64,000 nucleotides of DNA, taken from NCBI GenBank assembly GCA_032622095.1, contig CP136064.1:149049819-149113818 (forward strand), read 5' to 3'. A program made the position numbers and the translations under genes. This document shows, in pieces, positions 32,960 to 45,100 of the stretch. The notes under the pieces are model-generated. The model was not told the origin of the DNA. It made no database searches and was given only the letters and a program-made list of their open reading frames with translations. Each line of letters starts with the position of its first letter. The stretch's first letter is position 1. The stretch is from Siphonodentalium dalli. Its lineage: Eukaryota > Mollusca > Scaphopoda > Gadilida > Siphonodentaliidae.

Positions 32960-34646
32960 TGACTATGTTGTAAATAGTGTATATATATTTCCTATTCATC
33001 TCTAATTGTATGTTAATTCATGATTGAGTTAATAAAGCATATAATCCGCCCCTTTGTGCGCTTCAAGCACATTTTGATATTTGAAACATTTTGATTTATA
33101 TATATTGTTTTAATTAATTTTTGTTTTAGATTGAATTCCTTGCTCAATTTAACAAAACCAAATTTTATTTTAATTCAAAATTTTGAAAAACTAACACCCT
33201 ATAACATCCGCCAGGGTACCCTGAGTCACCACACCAAATTTGGTTGAACTCGGTCCAGGGGTCTGATAGAAAAATCCGGACAGATCCTACTCCTTTATAT
33301 ATTAATGTTTGAGACAGTTGCTCGCTCTTTTTCCATGCATTTTGTTCACCCTACCGTCCCATATGCAACATGCCATATAGCTTAATGTCATCTCCACTAA
33401 GGCCCATGTGAGGTCCAAGTAACATGAATATGGTGTTTTTGTTGTTATAAATTATTATAATATGTTTTTAACTGTTACAAATGTCAAATAAGGGCACAAA
33501 TGGTCTTTAGTAAAAAAAAATGCCACCCACCCAACCCGGCATACCTTTCTGCAATTGTTTTATTACCCCCACACCCCATATTAAACAGTGGGATATGGGA
33601 GGGATGCTGGACAAACTGCAGATATAATTTGTATTTGCGTGTGACGGCAAGAATATAGCACGAATGCATGGTGCTCATTTTGGTGTTTAACGAAAGCTAT
33701 ATATATTCGTCCGAACCAAATATATTAACCCCGCCACTCAACAGACACAGGATGTTTGATTAGACGGCCAACACTTACCTACACTAAATTTGTTGAAATC
33801 AAGGATGAGGGACAGCTGTATAATTGCGTTTGTACAGCGAAAAGCTATGCACATAAGCAATCTTGGTATTAAAATGAAGCTTAGCATCTATTGCACAACA
33901 TAAATATATCCATTCGAGGGAAACGGATGTTTGTACACATATAGAGACCGATCGACCGATTAACACATCCATGCAAAGTAGCACGAAAAAAAAACTGATA
34001 CATATACTTGTTGTTCGCTACAAACAAATCTGATTATAACAAGGCAATTTTGAAATAGTGGAAAATATAGACGAGTCATGGGTAGAAAAATAAAACAATC
34101 ACTTGAGTCTGAAATGGCAGAGCTCGGGGAACTATATATGTAAGTATTTGGGGAAATCTTTTTGGCACAAACTCGAGTCAATGTGCATTAATAACAAACC
34201 CGACCCGCGTAGCTTTATCAGATATAGATATTTAATTGCGGATATTATTTACTATCTATAGATACTTAATTGTGTATCATATATACGGCCATCGAGCCCA
34301 CAATTACGTTATATAAATCTTAATACGGAATTGAACACGGGCACAACATGATGGTTATATTTACGAAATAACGGAGATATTCAGAAATTAAATACATATA
34401 TATAGTAAAACATTTGTTTAAAGTGATTATTTTAAGGAGAGTTTATTTCCGAAGACATATACACTGACTAAATAACTGAGATATTCAGAGCTGACATTTT
34501 TTTATTTGAAGAGCATTTTTTTAACAAGCGTTTTTTTTTCCGAAGAATTGATTTTAAAGAATTTCTCAGACGAAAAATATTTTCAGAGTCATCGATATAT
34601 TGTGCCTATTATACTGTCATCCTATCTCTTGATTCAGAGAGGAAAA
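32960..34646. other. Repeat remnants and unassigned sequence
   Basis: GTGCGCTTCAAGCACATTTTG near 33056 is shared with 19650 and 20867. ACACCAAATTTGGTTGAACTC near 33225 resembles core repeats of invertebrate interspersed elements. The rest is AT-rich without a recognised feature. Confidence 0.4.
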
Positions 34647-35114
34647 TATCCTTCGCTAATTATGCTGATGCTTGGAAACTTGCGAACATTAATAAGACCA
34701 AAACAATTATTTTCGCAAACAAATTACCAAGAAATTTGCCCATGTTTACATGCAGAGGGCAGGACATACAAATTGTAAAAGAATTCAGATACAGTGGTGC
34801 AAATTTGTCTACACAGGGCAGCTGCACTGGGAGTATTTTGTCAATATATAAAGAGTATATATATCACAAATACTGTCACGAAGGCAATGTGTAGTATATT
34901 GAAAACAATTCGCAAACTCAAGTTACCTATGGATATTTCGCTGACATTATTTTATTGTATGATTCTTCCAGTTATGTTATATGGAAGTGAGGTCTGATGA
35001 TTCGAAAGAATTCAGACCCAATAGAGACGCTCATGCACCTTACATATGTAAAATAACAATTCCAATGAATTTGCTTTCGATAGAATGTTGTAATGTAATG
35101 GTTATAGGTAGGGT
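34647..35114 (+). pseudogene. LINE reverse-transcriptase fragment
   Basis: Two frames together read NYADAWKLANINKTKTIIFA, then IVKEFRYSGANLSTQGS (34770-34815), then TVTKAMCSILKTIRKLKLP and ILPVMLYGSEV (34870-34997). These are the thumb and post-RT parts of a non-LTR ORF2: W-x-L...N-x-x-KTK, F-x-YSG and YGSE. Frameshifts and stops break it. At 35114 it is cut by the hAT-like insertion. The same family appears at 53866-55825. Confidence 0.7.
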
Positions 35115-36101
35115 CAGAGGCGGACTGGGCCAAAAAACCGGCCCGGGAAATTAATATAATACCGGCCCATCTGTTTGTGGGGGGGCGACCACAGTTCACC
35201 TTGGAAAATTTCCAACAGCACCCCCCCCCCCCTTGAATCAGAATCAGACCAAATACATATTTTTGCATAATTCCATTTGCACCCTCCCCCCTTGAATCAG
35301 ATGCAGACCAAATACATGTTTTTGCATAATTCCATTTGCACCTCTGGTCTAATATCCTATATATTCATAAACCATGGTTCTATATATTCCCGGTATGAGA
35401 CCATTCAGATATTTTTACCTGAAAAATTGCATAAAATCTAGCGGTCTAACTCCAGACAAATGCACACGGCTACGGACAAGAGACCAGGACACACCGGGCT
35501 GTTCATGGTTGTTCGGCCCGGGGTGAGAACATTTTGAAAACTATACAAGAAAATCTCGAATCCGATAAACTAGACTGGCATCAACTGAAGCGTTCCTATT
35601 TTCTTGTAAATTTCAATTAGGGGAGGGGTGCGTAAGAATTTTTTTGGGATTTACAGCTGGGAGTTACCGTTAAAATCTCGAGATTAATGGGGTCTTTACG
35701 TGGTGTTATATGATGCCGACAAGTTCATTTAATGTCAAAATTACGATTAGCCAATTCGGCTGGTTAAACAACACATGTGGCGGTCCACGTCCGGAATTTT
35801 CCCGGTCTCCCGATCGGCCATGCAGTCCGCCTCTGCCCTCATGAATTTATGTGAGAAGAGTACCATCTTATTGGATACACGGCTGGTTAAACAACACATG
35901 TGGCGGCCCACGTCGGTTTCATTTGCGGCCCATGTTGTGGTTGGGCGGCCCAACCACATATACCCCCCCCCCCCAAACCGTAAAAAAAACCCTCGGATTC
36001 TCGCTTGATAGAAAATCACGTGGAATCAGAATTTTTCCGGCCTCCGGCCCATCGGGAAATTTCCCGGTCTCCCGATCAGCCAGTCCGCCTCTGGGTAGGG
36101 T
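35107..36101. mobile_element. Non-autonomous hAT-like element with 8-bp target duplication
   Basis: The element spans 35115-36093 (979 bp), starting CAGAGGCGGACTGG and ending with its complement. It sits between exact GGTAGGGT copies at 35107-35114 and 36094-36101. An 8-bp duplication and CAG...CTG ends are hAT features. Inside, CGGCTGGTTAAACAACACATG occurs twice (35757 and 35880) and an extra right-end-like GCAGTCCGCCTCTG lies at 35823, so part of the element is duplicated. C runs lie at 35221-35232 and 35963-35974. No transposase. Confidence 0.9.
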
Positions 36102-38080
36102 TAAAACCGATAAATCAATACCAAGGTCTATACAGGTGAGGAATGTGTCATGGTTAATCTGGATGTGAATTATGAGCGTGGTCGGGTGAAAAATATATGA
36201 CTTATCACATTGGATAGTATGTGGCTTAGGAAAAGGGTTAATATGTGTGTACTGGTTGAGGCTGCAAATCAACCAAATTACACCAACTATACATGTCAGG
36301 GGTGTGCCACCATAAAATTTGCCATGAAATTTAAACGCTATCTGATGGAAACTATTTGAGTTATCAAATCAGATATCAAGTGTATGGTCGCTGAAAGGGG
36401 TTAATATTTCCCAAAAATATTAAATCGACTGATCAAAACAAAATAGTTCATAAACTGGTGACTGGTCCCATGCAAAAAGTCAATGCCAAAGAATACCACG
36501 AATTTACAAAAGAGGCAAAAATGTGCTGCTACAAATATCGTCCACCCCTTGTCTAAACACTAGGTTGCAGGCTTATTCAATTATTGATATTACAACATTA
36601 ACATTGAGGGATTTGGCAATGAGTTGGGCTTCAAAACCACTTTGAATGAGAGAAATAATGTAATTCTAACTGGTAAACTGACTGCAGGCAGTTATCGTGT
36701 TGTATTTTGTTGCAAATTTTGAAATCCAAGATGGCCGCTGGCAGCCATGTTTTTTTGGCCGAATGACCTCAAAATGACTCATTCCTATTTACATGTCCAT
36801 GTTAACATCCATGATAAATAGTATGCACAGAAATTCATATACGCAAATCTCTGTTTTAGTGTTAAAAGGGGGGTGGGTGTCAAAAAATGGTCGGAAAAAA
36901 CTGCCGAAAACGGAAAAAAAATTGGCAGTGGGGTGGGTGGGTACAAAAAATGATCGAAGGGGAAAAAATGCCATACGTGCCTGAAATTTTTGTCCGACCC
37001 CCCCCCCCCCCCCTGCATAATTCAAACAATAGTCATGTATATTTATCTATCTGTTACCCATTGCATATACACTTCATATTGGCTATCAGCCATTATTTTA
37101 AGTTAATATTGATAGCATGTGTCTGAAGGGTTAATATATTTTTCAAAATCACTTAATTAATCATTCAATACCAAAATCCATACAAGTGAATAGTGTGCGA
37201 AGATAACCCCTAGATACGAGTTATGTGGAAGAGCCATGTACATTATAGCATGCGTCTATGGGAACCTTGGAAAGAGTTGATTATTTTCTAAGCAGATGAA
37301 TGGAATACAGAAAACAAGAGTGTCATCCCTTTAATCACATTTTGACATACAATAAACGATTAGCCAGCCACCAGTGCTGTTTATCTTTGTATCCATCTAG
37401 CCACTGACCAGAGCTCTGTACCATATGACATTACCCAATTAATAACGGATTCCATGTTGAATGACAACATGTATAAAAACTGTGCTCTCTGGATATTGGA
37501 TGTTCACATAATAATTTATTGATATCATTATATTACAAACAACTATTGGAATAAAATCTTAATATTTTCAAAACAGAACATCACACCTAATTAATGGTAT
37601 AAAACGTTCAAATTGTGTGTTCATTAATAACCCTGGTTCGAGAGTATAAGGGTTAATTAATCAAAACCAAAATCCATACAGATGATGAGTTTGCTATGGA
37701 AAACCTATAGGTAAGAAATATGAGGTAAATCAGAAGAAAAGTATTTGACTTATTGAATCGGATGGCATGTGTGTGAAATGGTTAATTATTTCTAAACCGA
37801 TCAACCAATCGATACCAAAACTATACAGGTGAGGCATGTGTCGTCATAAACCTGCATATAAAATATGAACACAATCGGACAAAAAACTACTTGAGTTATG
37901 GCGTCGGATAGAACAATACATGGAAAGTTTTAATCATTAATAAACCGATCGATACCAAAATATATACAGGTGAGGGTGTGTCATCATAAACATGCACATA
38001 AAATTTGAACACGATCCGATAAAACATACTTGAGTTATCGCGTCGGATAGCAAGTGTCTACGGACAGACAGACGGACGGA
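36102..38080. repeat. Diverged repeats of about 155 bp with ACCGATCGATACCAAAA
   Basis: Recurring segments read ACCGATAAATCAATACCAA, TATACAGGTGAGG, TGTGTCATCATAAACATG, GAACACGATCCGATAAAA and GTTATCGCGTCGGATAG. Two adjacent good copies occupy 37795-38060; weaker ones are near 36110-36400, 37160-37240 and 37660-37780. An inverted fragment is at 38805-38890. A GACAGACAGACGGACGG tract closes the array. A 16-base C run lies at 36998-37013. Confidence 0.65.
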
Positions 38081-38509
38081 TGAACGACGGGTGTTTGATC
38101 CGGACGTCGGCATTGTGTGTATATACTTGGTATGGATACACATACAAATGGATTAGTTTTGTGGAATGGATTCTTAGAAGAAAACATGGAAAACATTTGG
38201 TCAACTCAGTCATCGCTAAGCAAACCAGCACTAAGTTACATACAATTCAACTGATTGAAAATTATGAACGTAATCTTTTGGACAGTCTGAATTCATTCAC
38301 ATCTACCAGAGCTATATTCTGCAGAACATAAACGATTACATTAAAATGAATCGATATCTAGTATATTTACCAGCACACGTATCTAACTTTTACTGAAAAT
38401 ACGACCAGCCAACCCATAAATTGTCAGTTGAAAAGAATAGATGGAAAAAGAAAAGAAAAGAAAATATAATAATTTTAAACTGTTTTGTTCATCGATAGCC
38501 CATATGATG

Positions 38510-38695
38510 AGTTTACCATTTTTTATCGTATGTCAAGAGCTGAAAGATTTACGCGAATTATATATTCCAATATATTATTGTGATAACCCGAACTGCAATA
38601 CATTCCATGAATTACTTTCTCTTGAAAACATGAACTTTCTGAAAAGATTGAGCATAGTTATTAAATTGGCATTGAAAAAGAGATACAGATGAAAA
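38510..38695 (+). pseudogene. LINE ORF2 C-terminal tail
   Basis: Reads FFIVCQELKDLRELYIPIYY, then FHELLSLENMNFLKRLS and a stop. It parallels the tail at 55675-55825 (LRQKYIPEYY-like, then KFHKLLYVENIAVLKNV). This is the region after the zinc-knuckle-like motif of the same LINE family. Upstream frames are broken. Confidence 0.65.
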
Positions 38696-38984
38696 CTTAA
38701 AGTTATATCTATATCTAATGCTACACATCCCTATATTGGAAATTACATAAATTCATTGTCATCAAAACAGCACTAGGATACATAAAATGCAACTGGTTGA
38801 ATTTGTTACCGGATCGTGTTCAAATTTGATGTGCTCGTTTATGATGACACTCTAACCTGTATAGTTTTGGTATCAATCGGTACACTGGAAACATATCTAG
38901 TGAATGTAAAGAATTTCTAAACTATGAAAGTGTTTAGTAAACTCAGAGTGAGTAATCAGTGTCTTTAAAAAGGCAGACATAAAC

Positions 38985-39100
38985 AACCCAAAATAACATA
39001 CAAGTAGAGACTATGTAGGTATTGTGATGATAATGAAATTGAGACAGACAAATACTTTCTTATGCAATGTATAGTGAAACGCGAGAAAGATTTTTCATTG
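38985..39100 (+). pseudogene. LINE zinc-knuckle-like fragment
   Basis: One frame reads CRYCDDNEIETDKYFLMQC. The C-x-x-C...C spacing is that of non-LTR ORF2 C-termini, although the usual histidine position is occupied by tyrosine or lysine. It is isolated between a satellite remnant and the GA repeat. Confidence 0.5.
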
Positions 39101-39207
39101 ACATTTTAGCGCAGATATATTAAATATATGAATGAGGACGATACATTCATATGTGTTTATGAAAAACAAAAATAAAGATGATTGTACTACAGTCTGTAAC
39201 ATGGTCC

Positions 39208-39317
<110 letters not shown>

Positions 39318-39424
39318 CGAGTCCCAGATTATCGATCGAGAATAACCCATTTGCGTTCCAGAACTGATCAGGGACTAACGAAAGATTGAGAGAGAGAGAT
39401 ATATATATATATATATATATATAT

Positions 39425-41599
39425 TTGTCAGGCAATAAACCATATATACTTAAACGTTGAGGGACATGATAAGGAAGAATATGAGTGGGATGGAGTTAAA
39501 TCCTGGAGGTGCACGCAGGGGTACCCAATCAGCTCCCGGACTAGTACTATAGACTACTAGTCGCCGATAAAACGCCCTTTATATTTGAGTTTCTCAATAC
39601 ATAATATATGTTTATACCCACGCTATCCCCTTGAATAATTCAATGGCTTACTGACTACCCGGGATCCCTATATCAACACATTTGACCCGGAAAACTGAGT
39701 ACTGTTTGAAATAATATCCCGGTTTACCACCCCCACTGGATTTTATTCGATTTTTGGGTGGGTACATCATTTTAAGGGCAAATATAGTAAATTCCACAAT
39801 GCTGTCAGCCGTCTGCATAAAGGGTGTCTCAACTATCAAAACTCACTCAGAAAAAAACTTTATAGGCCAAAACCCGGTCAAGTGAAATGTTGGCACTTGG
39901 CGGCCTGACTAACTGGATATCGTTTATTTGACAGGAATCTCTGGAATATTCGTCTTTTTGTGAGGCATTTGTAATGAGCTAGTTCTTGCTAATGTTATTT
40001 TAGTTGCACTCCTTTCCTGATGTCACAAACTATCATGCCTATATAAATTTAATAAGTTGCAGCAACTTCCACTTTATATCCTCTCACCATTCGGTATGTG
40101 TGTACCTGTAGACCGTCAACGACCCCAACACTAATCAAAGAGAACAGAGAAACTGGTAACAATCACTATTAAAATTGGTCGTGGCGCCGGACCAACATCG
40201 CCTACACGGGAATATAATGTGTTTTCGTACTTTCGTAAAACAGAAGAGATGGTCTGGTAGCCTCCCACGGAGATATCATACCATTTGCGTTAAACGGAGT
40301 GACGGGCGATATAACTTTATTCTTGTTGGCTCGTTACCTTCTATACGTTGTCGCTTCTGTTATGAAAAACTTGCCATCAAATCAAATACACTGGTCGTAT
40401 AAGACGAAATCCCACACATCCACAAAGAGAATTACCAGCAAGTGCTGCACAATGCACACTTTTAATACGCATTAAACCAGTTTAGCACACGGTCCTTTGC
40501 AATGAAACGTATCACAAACGCTTCCGTGACATGCTCGCGTAAATAACTGGCTGATTCAGGTTTATTTGTATATTCGCACAGAAATTCCACTTGCATTCAA
40601 ACAGCAAATGTTACCGTAATACTATTTTTTTAATGCAATTTATATAGCGACATCAGATCTCGGAAATGTTACATTACCTTCATGGGGGTGGGATACCACA
40701 CAAGAAGATACATTTCCCAAGTGAGTCGATACTGCAAACATCTAGAAACATTCAACCATTCCGAGTATGAATTAGGTCAATGTGAATTTTTGACATGGAT
40801 ACGTGGCTCGGATAATGCATGATGAAGGTGGACCAGATCAGACCAACCCTACAAATGGTAAAAGAATATGGATAATCAGAATCGTTTAACCTCATGTGCA
40901 TGGAACAATTAAGCTTTTATGTATATTTAAAAACCTAGAATCTCTCTTCTACCTGCCACAATATTTTTTCGGAATGGGTACTTTATATATACAAACACAC
41001 CGCAAGTCGCTATATTCATAATCTAGAATGTTAATGTGTTCACAAGTTATATATGCACAATGATCCACCCCCAATATGTTATGGGCCTAACTTGAATACG
41101 TGTTATTCCCTATTTCAACTATACGTATAATATCGTCATAAAACTCATATGCAGATGTCACTTGCCTCAGAAAGACTTACTGAAGTCATAACAGATTATC
41201 AACGGCGTCCAACATTTTGCACATAAGTTAGATGAACGCTCTTTATTTTTATCGCATAAAGACAGTTGTAAGAATGCACTCTCTTTGTTGTCACATGCTG
41301 GAGTTAAAAAAACGATCGTTCCTTTATCACAAAGGCGATGATTCTCATGACTTCAACAACTCTTTTCGGGACATAGAAAATATAGTTCTTATAAGTATTG
41401 TATGTATTTATACAACGCACGCGAGTAAAGGAAGAACTTGCGATGTTACATATGAGTACATCTGCGATAGAAGATTATGACTGGCTAGACATGTTCATGC
41501 ATTGCATGAACTATTGTTATTAATTAAGCAGCGTGAATTCCGTTACTTATTCCTTATTCCTTAATCGAAAAATTTGGGAAAATATGGCAAATGACCATG
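39425..41599. other. No recognisable feature
   Basis: Unique-looking sequence with only short open frames; none has a motif I recognise. No repeats or RNA genes were seen. Confidence 0.45.
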
Positions 41600-41990
41600 T
41601 CTTTAGTAAGGCGAGACGGTGAAAATCCGGGTCAAAAGTACAATAATGCCTCGAAATTAGGCAAAGTCCGAAATAAACGTAAATTGTCCGAAACAAGTTC
41701 GGGGGTCATAAACGGCCACCTCGGCCAAACATTTTGGGCCGAAAATTGTTTGGGTTGAGTCCAAAAAAGTGGGTCGAATTTCAGTTTTCGCTATGCTCGG
41801 TCGGGAAAATTTCGGAAAATGTGGCAAAGTGTCCCATATTCATAAACGGCCACCTGGGCGGAACTTTTTGAGTCGAAAATATTTTGGGTCCAGTTCGAAA
41901 AAGTTGTCCATTGTTGGTCTAGAAATTCCCGCTCTGCTCGGTCGGGAAAATTTGTCATTTCCTACATTTTCCCAAAAACGAACCAAAGCT
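41600..41990. repeat. Tandem duplication with a 133-bp period
   Basis: CATAAACGGCCACCTCGGCC near 41707 and CATAAACGGCCACCTGGGCG near 41840, each followed by TTTTGGGTC/GAAAAT blocks. GCTCGGTCGGGAAAATTT also recurs. About two and a half diverged copies. Confidence 0.75.
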
Positions 41991-42164
41991 AAAACAATCA
42001 CATAGGGGTTTCTGCATGTATCGTTTAAAACAATTCTTGTCAAAATCACTTTATAGATTCCCACCAAATAAGATTCACATGCATAAGGCTTATGTTTTGT
42101 GGGGTAATTATAAATAGTTATATATGTTGTCGAGAGTGCATGGAACTGAAACTAACCATTATAA

Positions 42165-45100
42165 TACTTGGTAGGCCAGGTAAATATGGACATAGGTGTC
42201 GCATCGAGAGGGAATTTATGAGACCTACATTTTTGTTTAGCGTTAATACTAAAGTTTCGGAATCCATATGTTGGCTTTGTCAGATAGGCGGACTTTTTTC
42301 TCAACGGGTGGTTTTCTTGAGGCACTCGATGAAAAAATCGGTCATTTTTTAAATAAAGCCGACATTTTTGACAGAGTATTTTCGCACATTTTGAGAAGAA
42401 ATATTCGTCCAATTTTGATACCTGAGAGTGGGGCGATAACCAGAGTAGGGTAATACAGGTAACCATTGAATATTGGATTTGCAGTCATGACGTCATGTGA
42501 CGTCAAATATATTCTGGGTGAGACAAATATGACGATTCACGCAAAGCGTTGTCTTTCGTTTCTTTTAAATCATAAAGTTAGACGGGTATGCCGCATTGTT
42601 TTATACCATGAGAAACTACTGCCAATTGGCTATATTTTGATATATAACTTATCGCTTCAGGCCGCATTACTTTTTATCAGAGGCAGAAAAATCAACCCCC
42701 CCCCCCTAAAGTTAAGAATGGATCATGCGCCATGCTGTGGTATAAGGCACACACAACTCACAGTTACATATCAATAGGCTTGATTAACACAACGGCCATT
42801 GACAGTCTGCTAAAGAATGTAATAATATATATGTTTCTGCCTGCAAACTCGAACATTGAAGTAGAAACAATATATAATGTACCCACAGACCCGAAATTTT
42901 AATAAATTTTAGAATTTTTCCTAACAAATTAGATAAAACGCATTTTTTTTATTATATGGAAGGCAAAAAAAAAAACAAAAGAATTAGTAAGGGTAGAGAT
43001 AATTGGTGTATACGGCAATTTCATTCCGCATTGGATTAAAAATGACATACTAACCCAAAATGGCTGCCAATATGGCAGCCGCAATATAGGTGGAAATTGG
43101 GAAATATGTGAGAACGCACAGTTACTGGCTTAAATGGCTTAACTAACAAAGCGGTCGTTGATGAACTGCTAAGCTATAGTTTAAAGTATGTATCCCGATC
43201 AGATGCCGATCTACAAACTCGAACAATAAAGTGAAAATATTACACAATGCACACTTCTCCAAAAAATAACCTAAAGCCATTTTTGTCATCTTCTCGGAAG
43301 CCATAAAGCGCAGAATGTAGCGTGGAGGAGATGGTTGGTGTATACGATAATTCAATGTCGTTTTTTGGATTACAAAATGGCTCACTAACCCCAAGATGGC
43401 TGCCAATATGGTGATCAGAACAAATGGTGAAATATGTCATGTTTCACTTTTATCGCCGCCATTGCCGCCATCTAATGTCTCACATAACCCAAGGTATTAT
43501 ATTCATTGTATCGTGTTACTCCGGGACATCATGATGCGCAATTATATTTATAATTGCTACCAGAATGGTGCCCATTATTGACGAATCTTGCATTCATGAG
43601 TATTCGTGCTCAAGTAATCCGTGTCCCTTGAAATAGGTGGTAATTTGAGCGATGTATTTACAGACGAACAGGATTGTTTAAAACGAAGAACCGAGTAACA
43701 GTAATACATTGAATGCCATGATTGTTTCATGCCAGACACAATCAATATGCAATTACTTAAACCCTACACTAGAATGTCAATCTTTCTCAATGAATATTAT
43801 TCCAAGTGCTACCAGATATGATGGTACATATGAGGTGGATATGTCGTGGATACCATTATCGATGTCAGGGCTAGACGAGGTTGGTGCGGTTTCACACCCG
43901 ACTTGATTGGGCGAAAACTGTGACCGATTTTAAAGCTAGATGTGAGATAAGGAACATCTCATTGTCACATTATGCCATCCGATAAATACATGACCACTTC
44001 GATAAGAAATGATACTTTGTTCACACTCACTGAAGCAACCACATTTGAAGCAACGGTTTTGATTCTGAGTCAGTGCCTCCATTAATCTGTTATATATACA
44101 CTGTACAATTGCTGTACAATAGCTTCGACTGTTCAGTATATACTAAACTACGGCTATCGTGTCCACTTACTTATTTCGCTCAGTACATTCGGAGTTGTTA
44201 TGGACGAGTTATCGTAGATCAGATTCTGGTCTGCACAAATTGTTGCTATATGTCATTTCTAAGATGCAGCGACAAATTACACCAAGACTCGTGATCCCAT
44301 TTTGTTTTACCCATTTGTATATCAAACACTACCACAATATAATATCAGGATACGCACTACGCACGGTCTACTCACGTTGCACATAGTGGGATAACTATAG
44401 ATACATTTGAATTTAACTGTAACACATCTGGCGTTAGATATGACGGGTGGGTGGAATTATAATGCTTTAAACATGAACGGTCACAATCAATATATGGTAT
44501 GTTTTCAGACATCCGACCTGCTGGCATCAGCAGGTCCCTAACCTCAGTATCTTTGGACTTATCTAGAAAGTTATTATACGCTTCCCGTATCAACCTGTGT
44601 ATGTCATGTATAAAATAATTGCAATTGTCGTCCTTTTCATTTTGGTGTCATAATGAGCTAAAACTTACACTGGGATACAAAAAGTCCAAAATGTATCAGT
44701 CTACATGATAAAACTCCATGCCAATACTCCGATCTATATGTTATTTTCTGATTGTACAGCCTTCCAGAAGTAATCCAACTTACTCATCAGCATATAAAAA
44801 TATGGGTAACATGACTGTTTATCTAGCATGGGATAAGTGTCCATATTTGGGGTACCTCGTCTAACAAGTAATTGTTCAGTCACTTCTGAATATCACGAGT
44901 GCACATGGGGTGACACGCGACTCCAGTACTATACTATACAGAGTAACATAGAATCGAAATATATAGGAACATAGTTTGACAGTTTTATGTGATTTACCAC
45001 ATCACTGGCATTTTCGTTGTTGGAAATGTCGCTTAGAGCCATGACTTTGCTTTGCAACTTATCTACTGCAAGCAATTACCTCCCACCCGCTACGCAGCTG

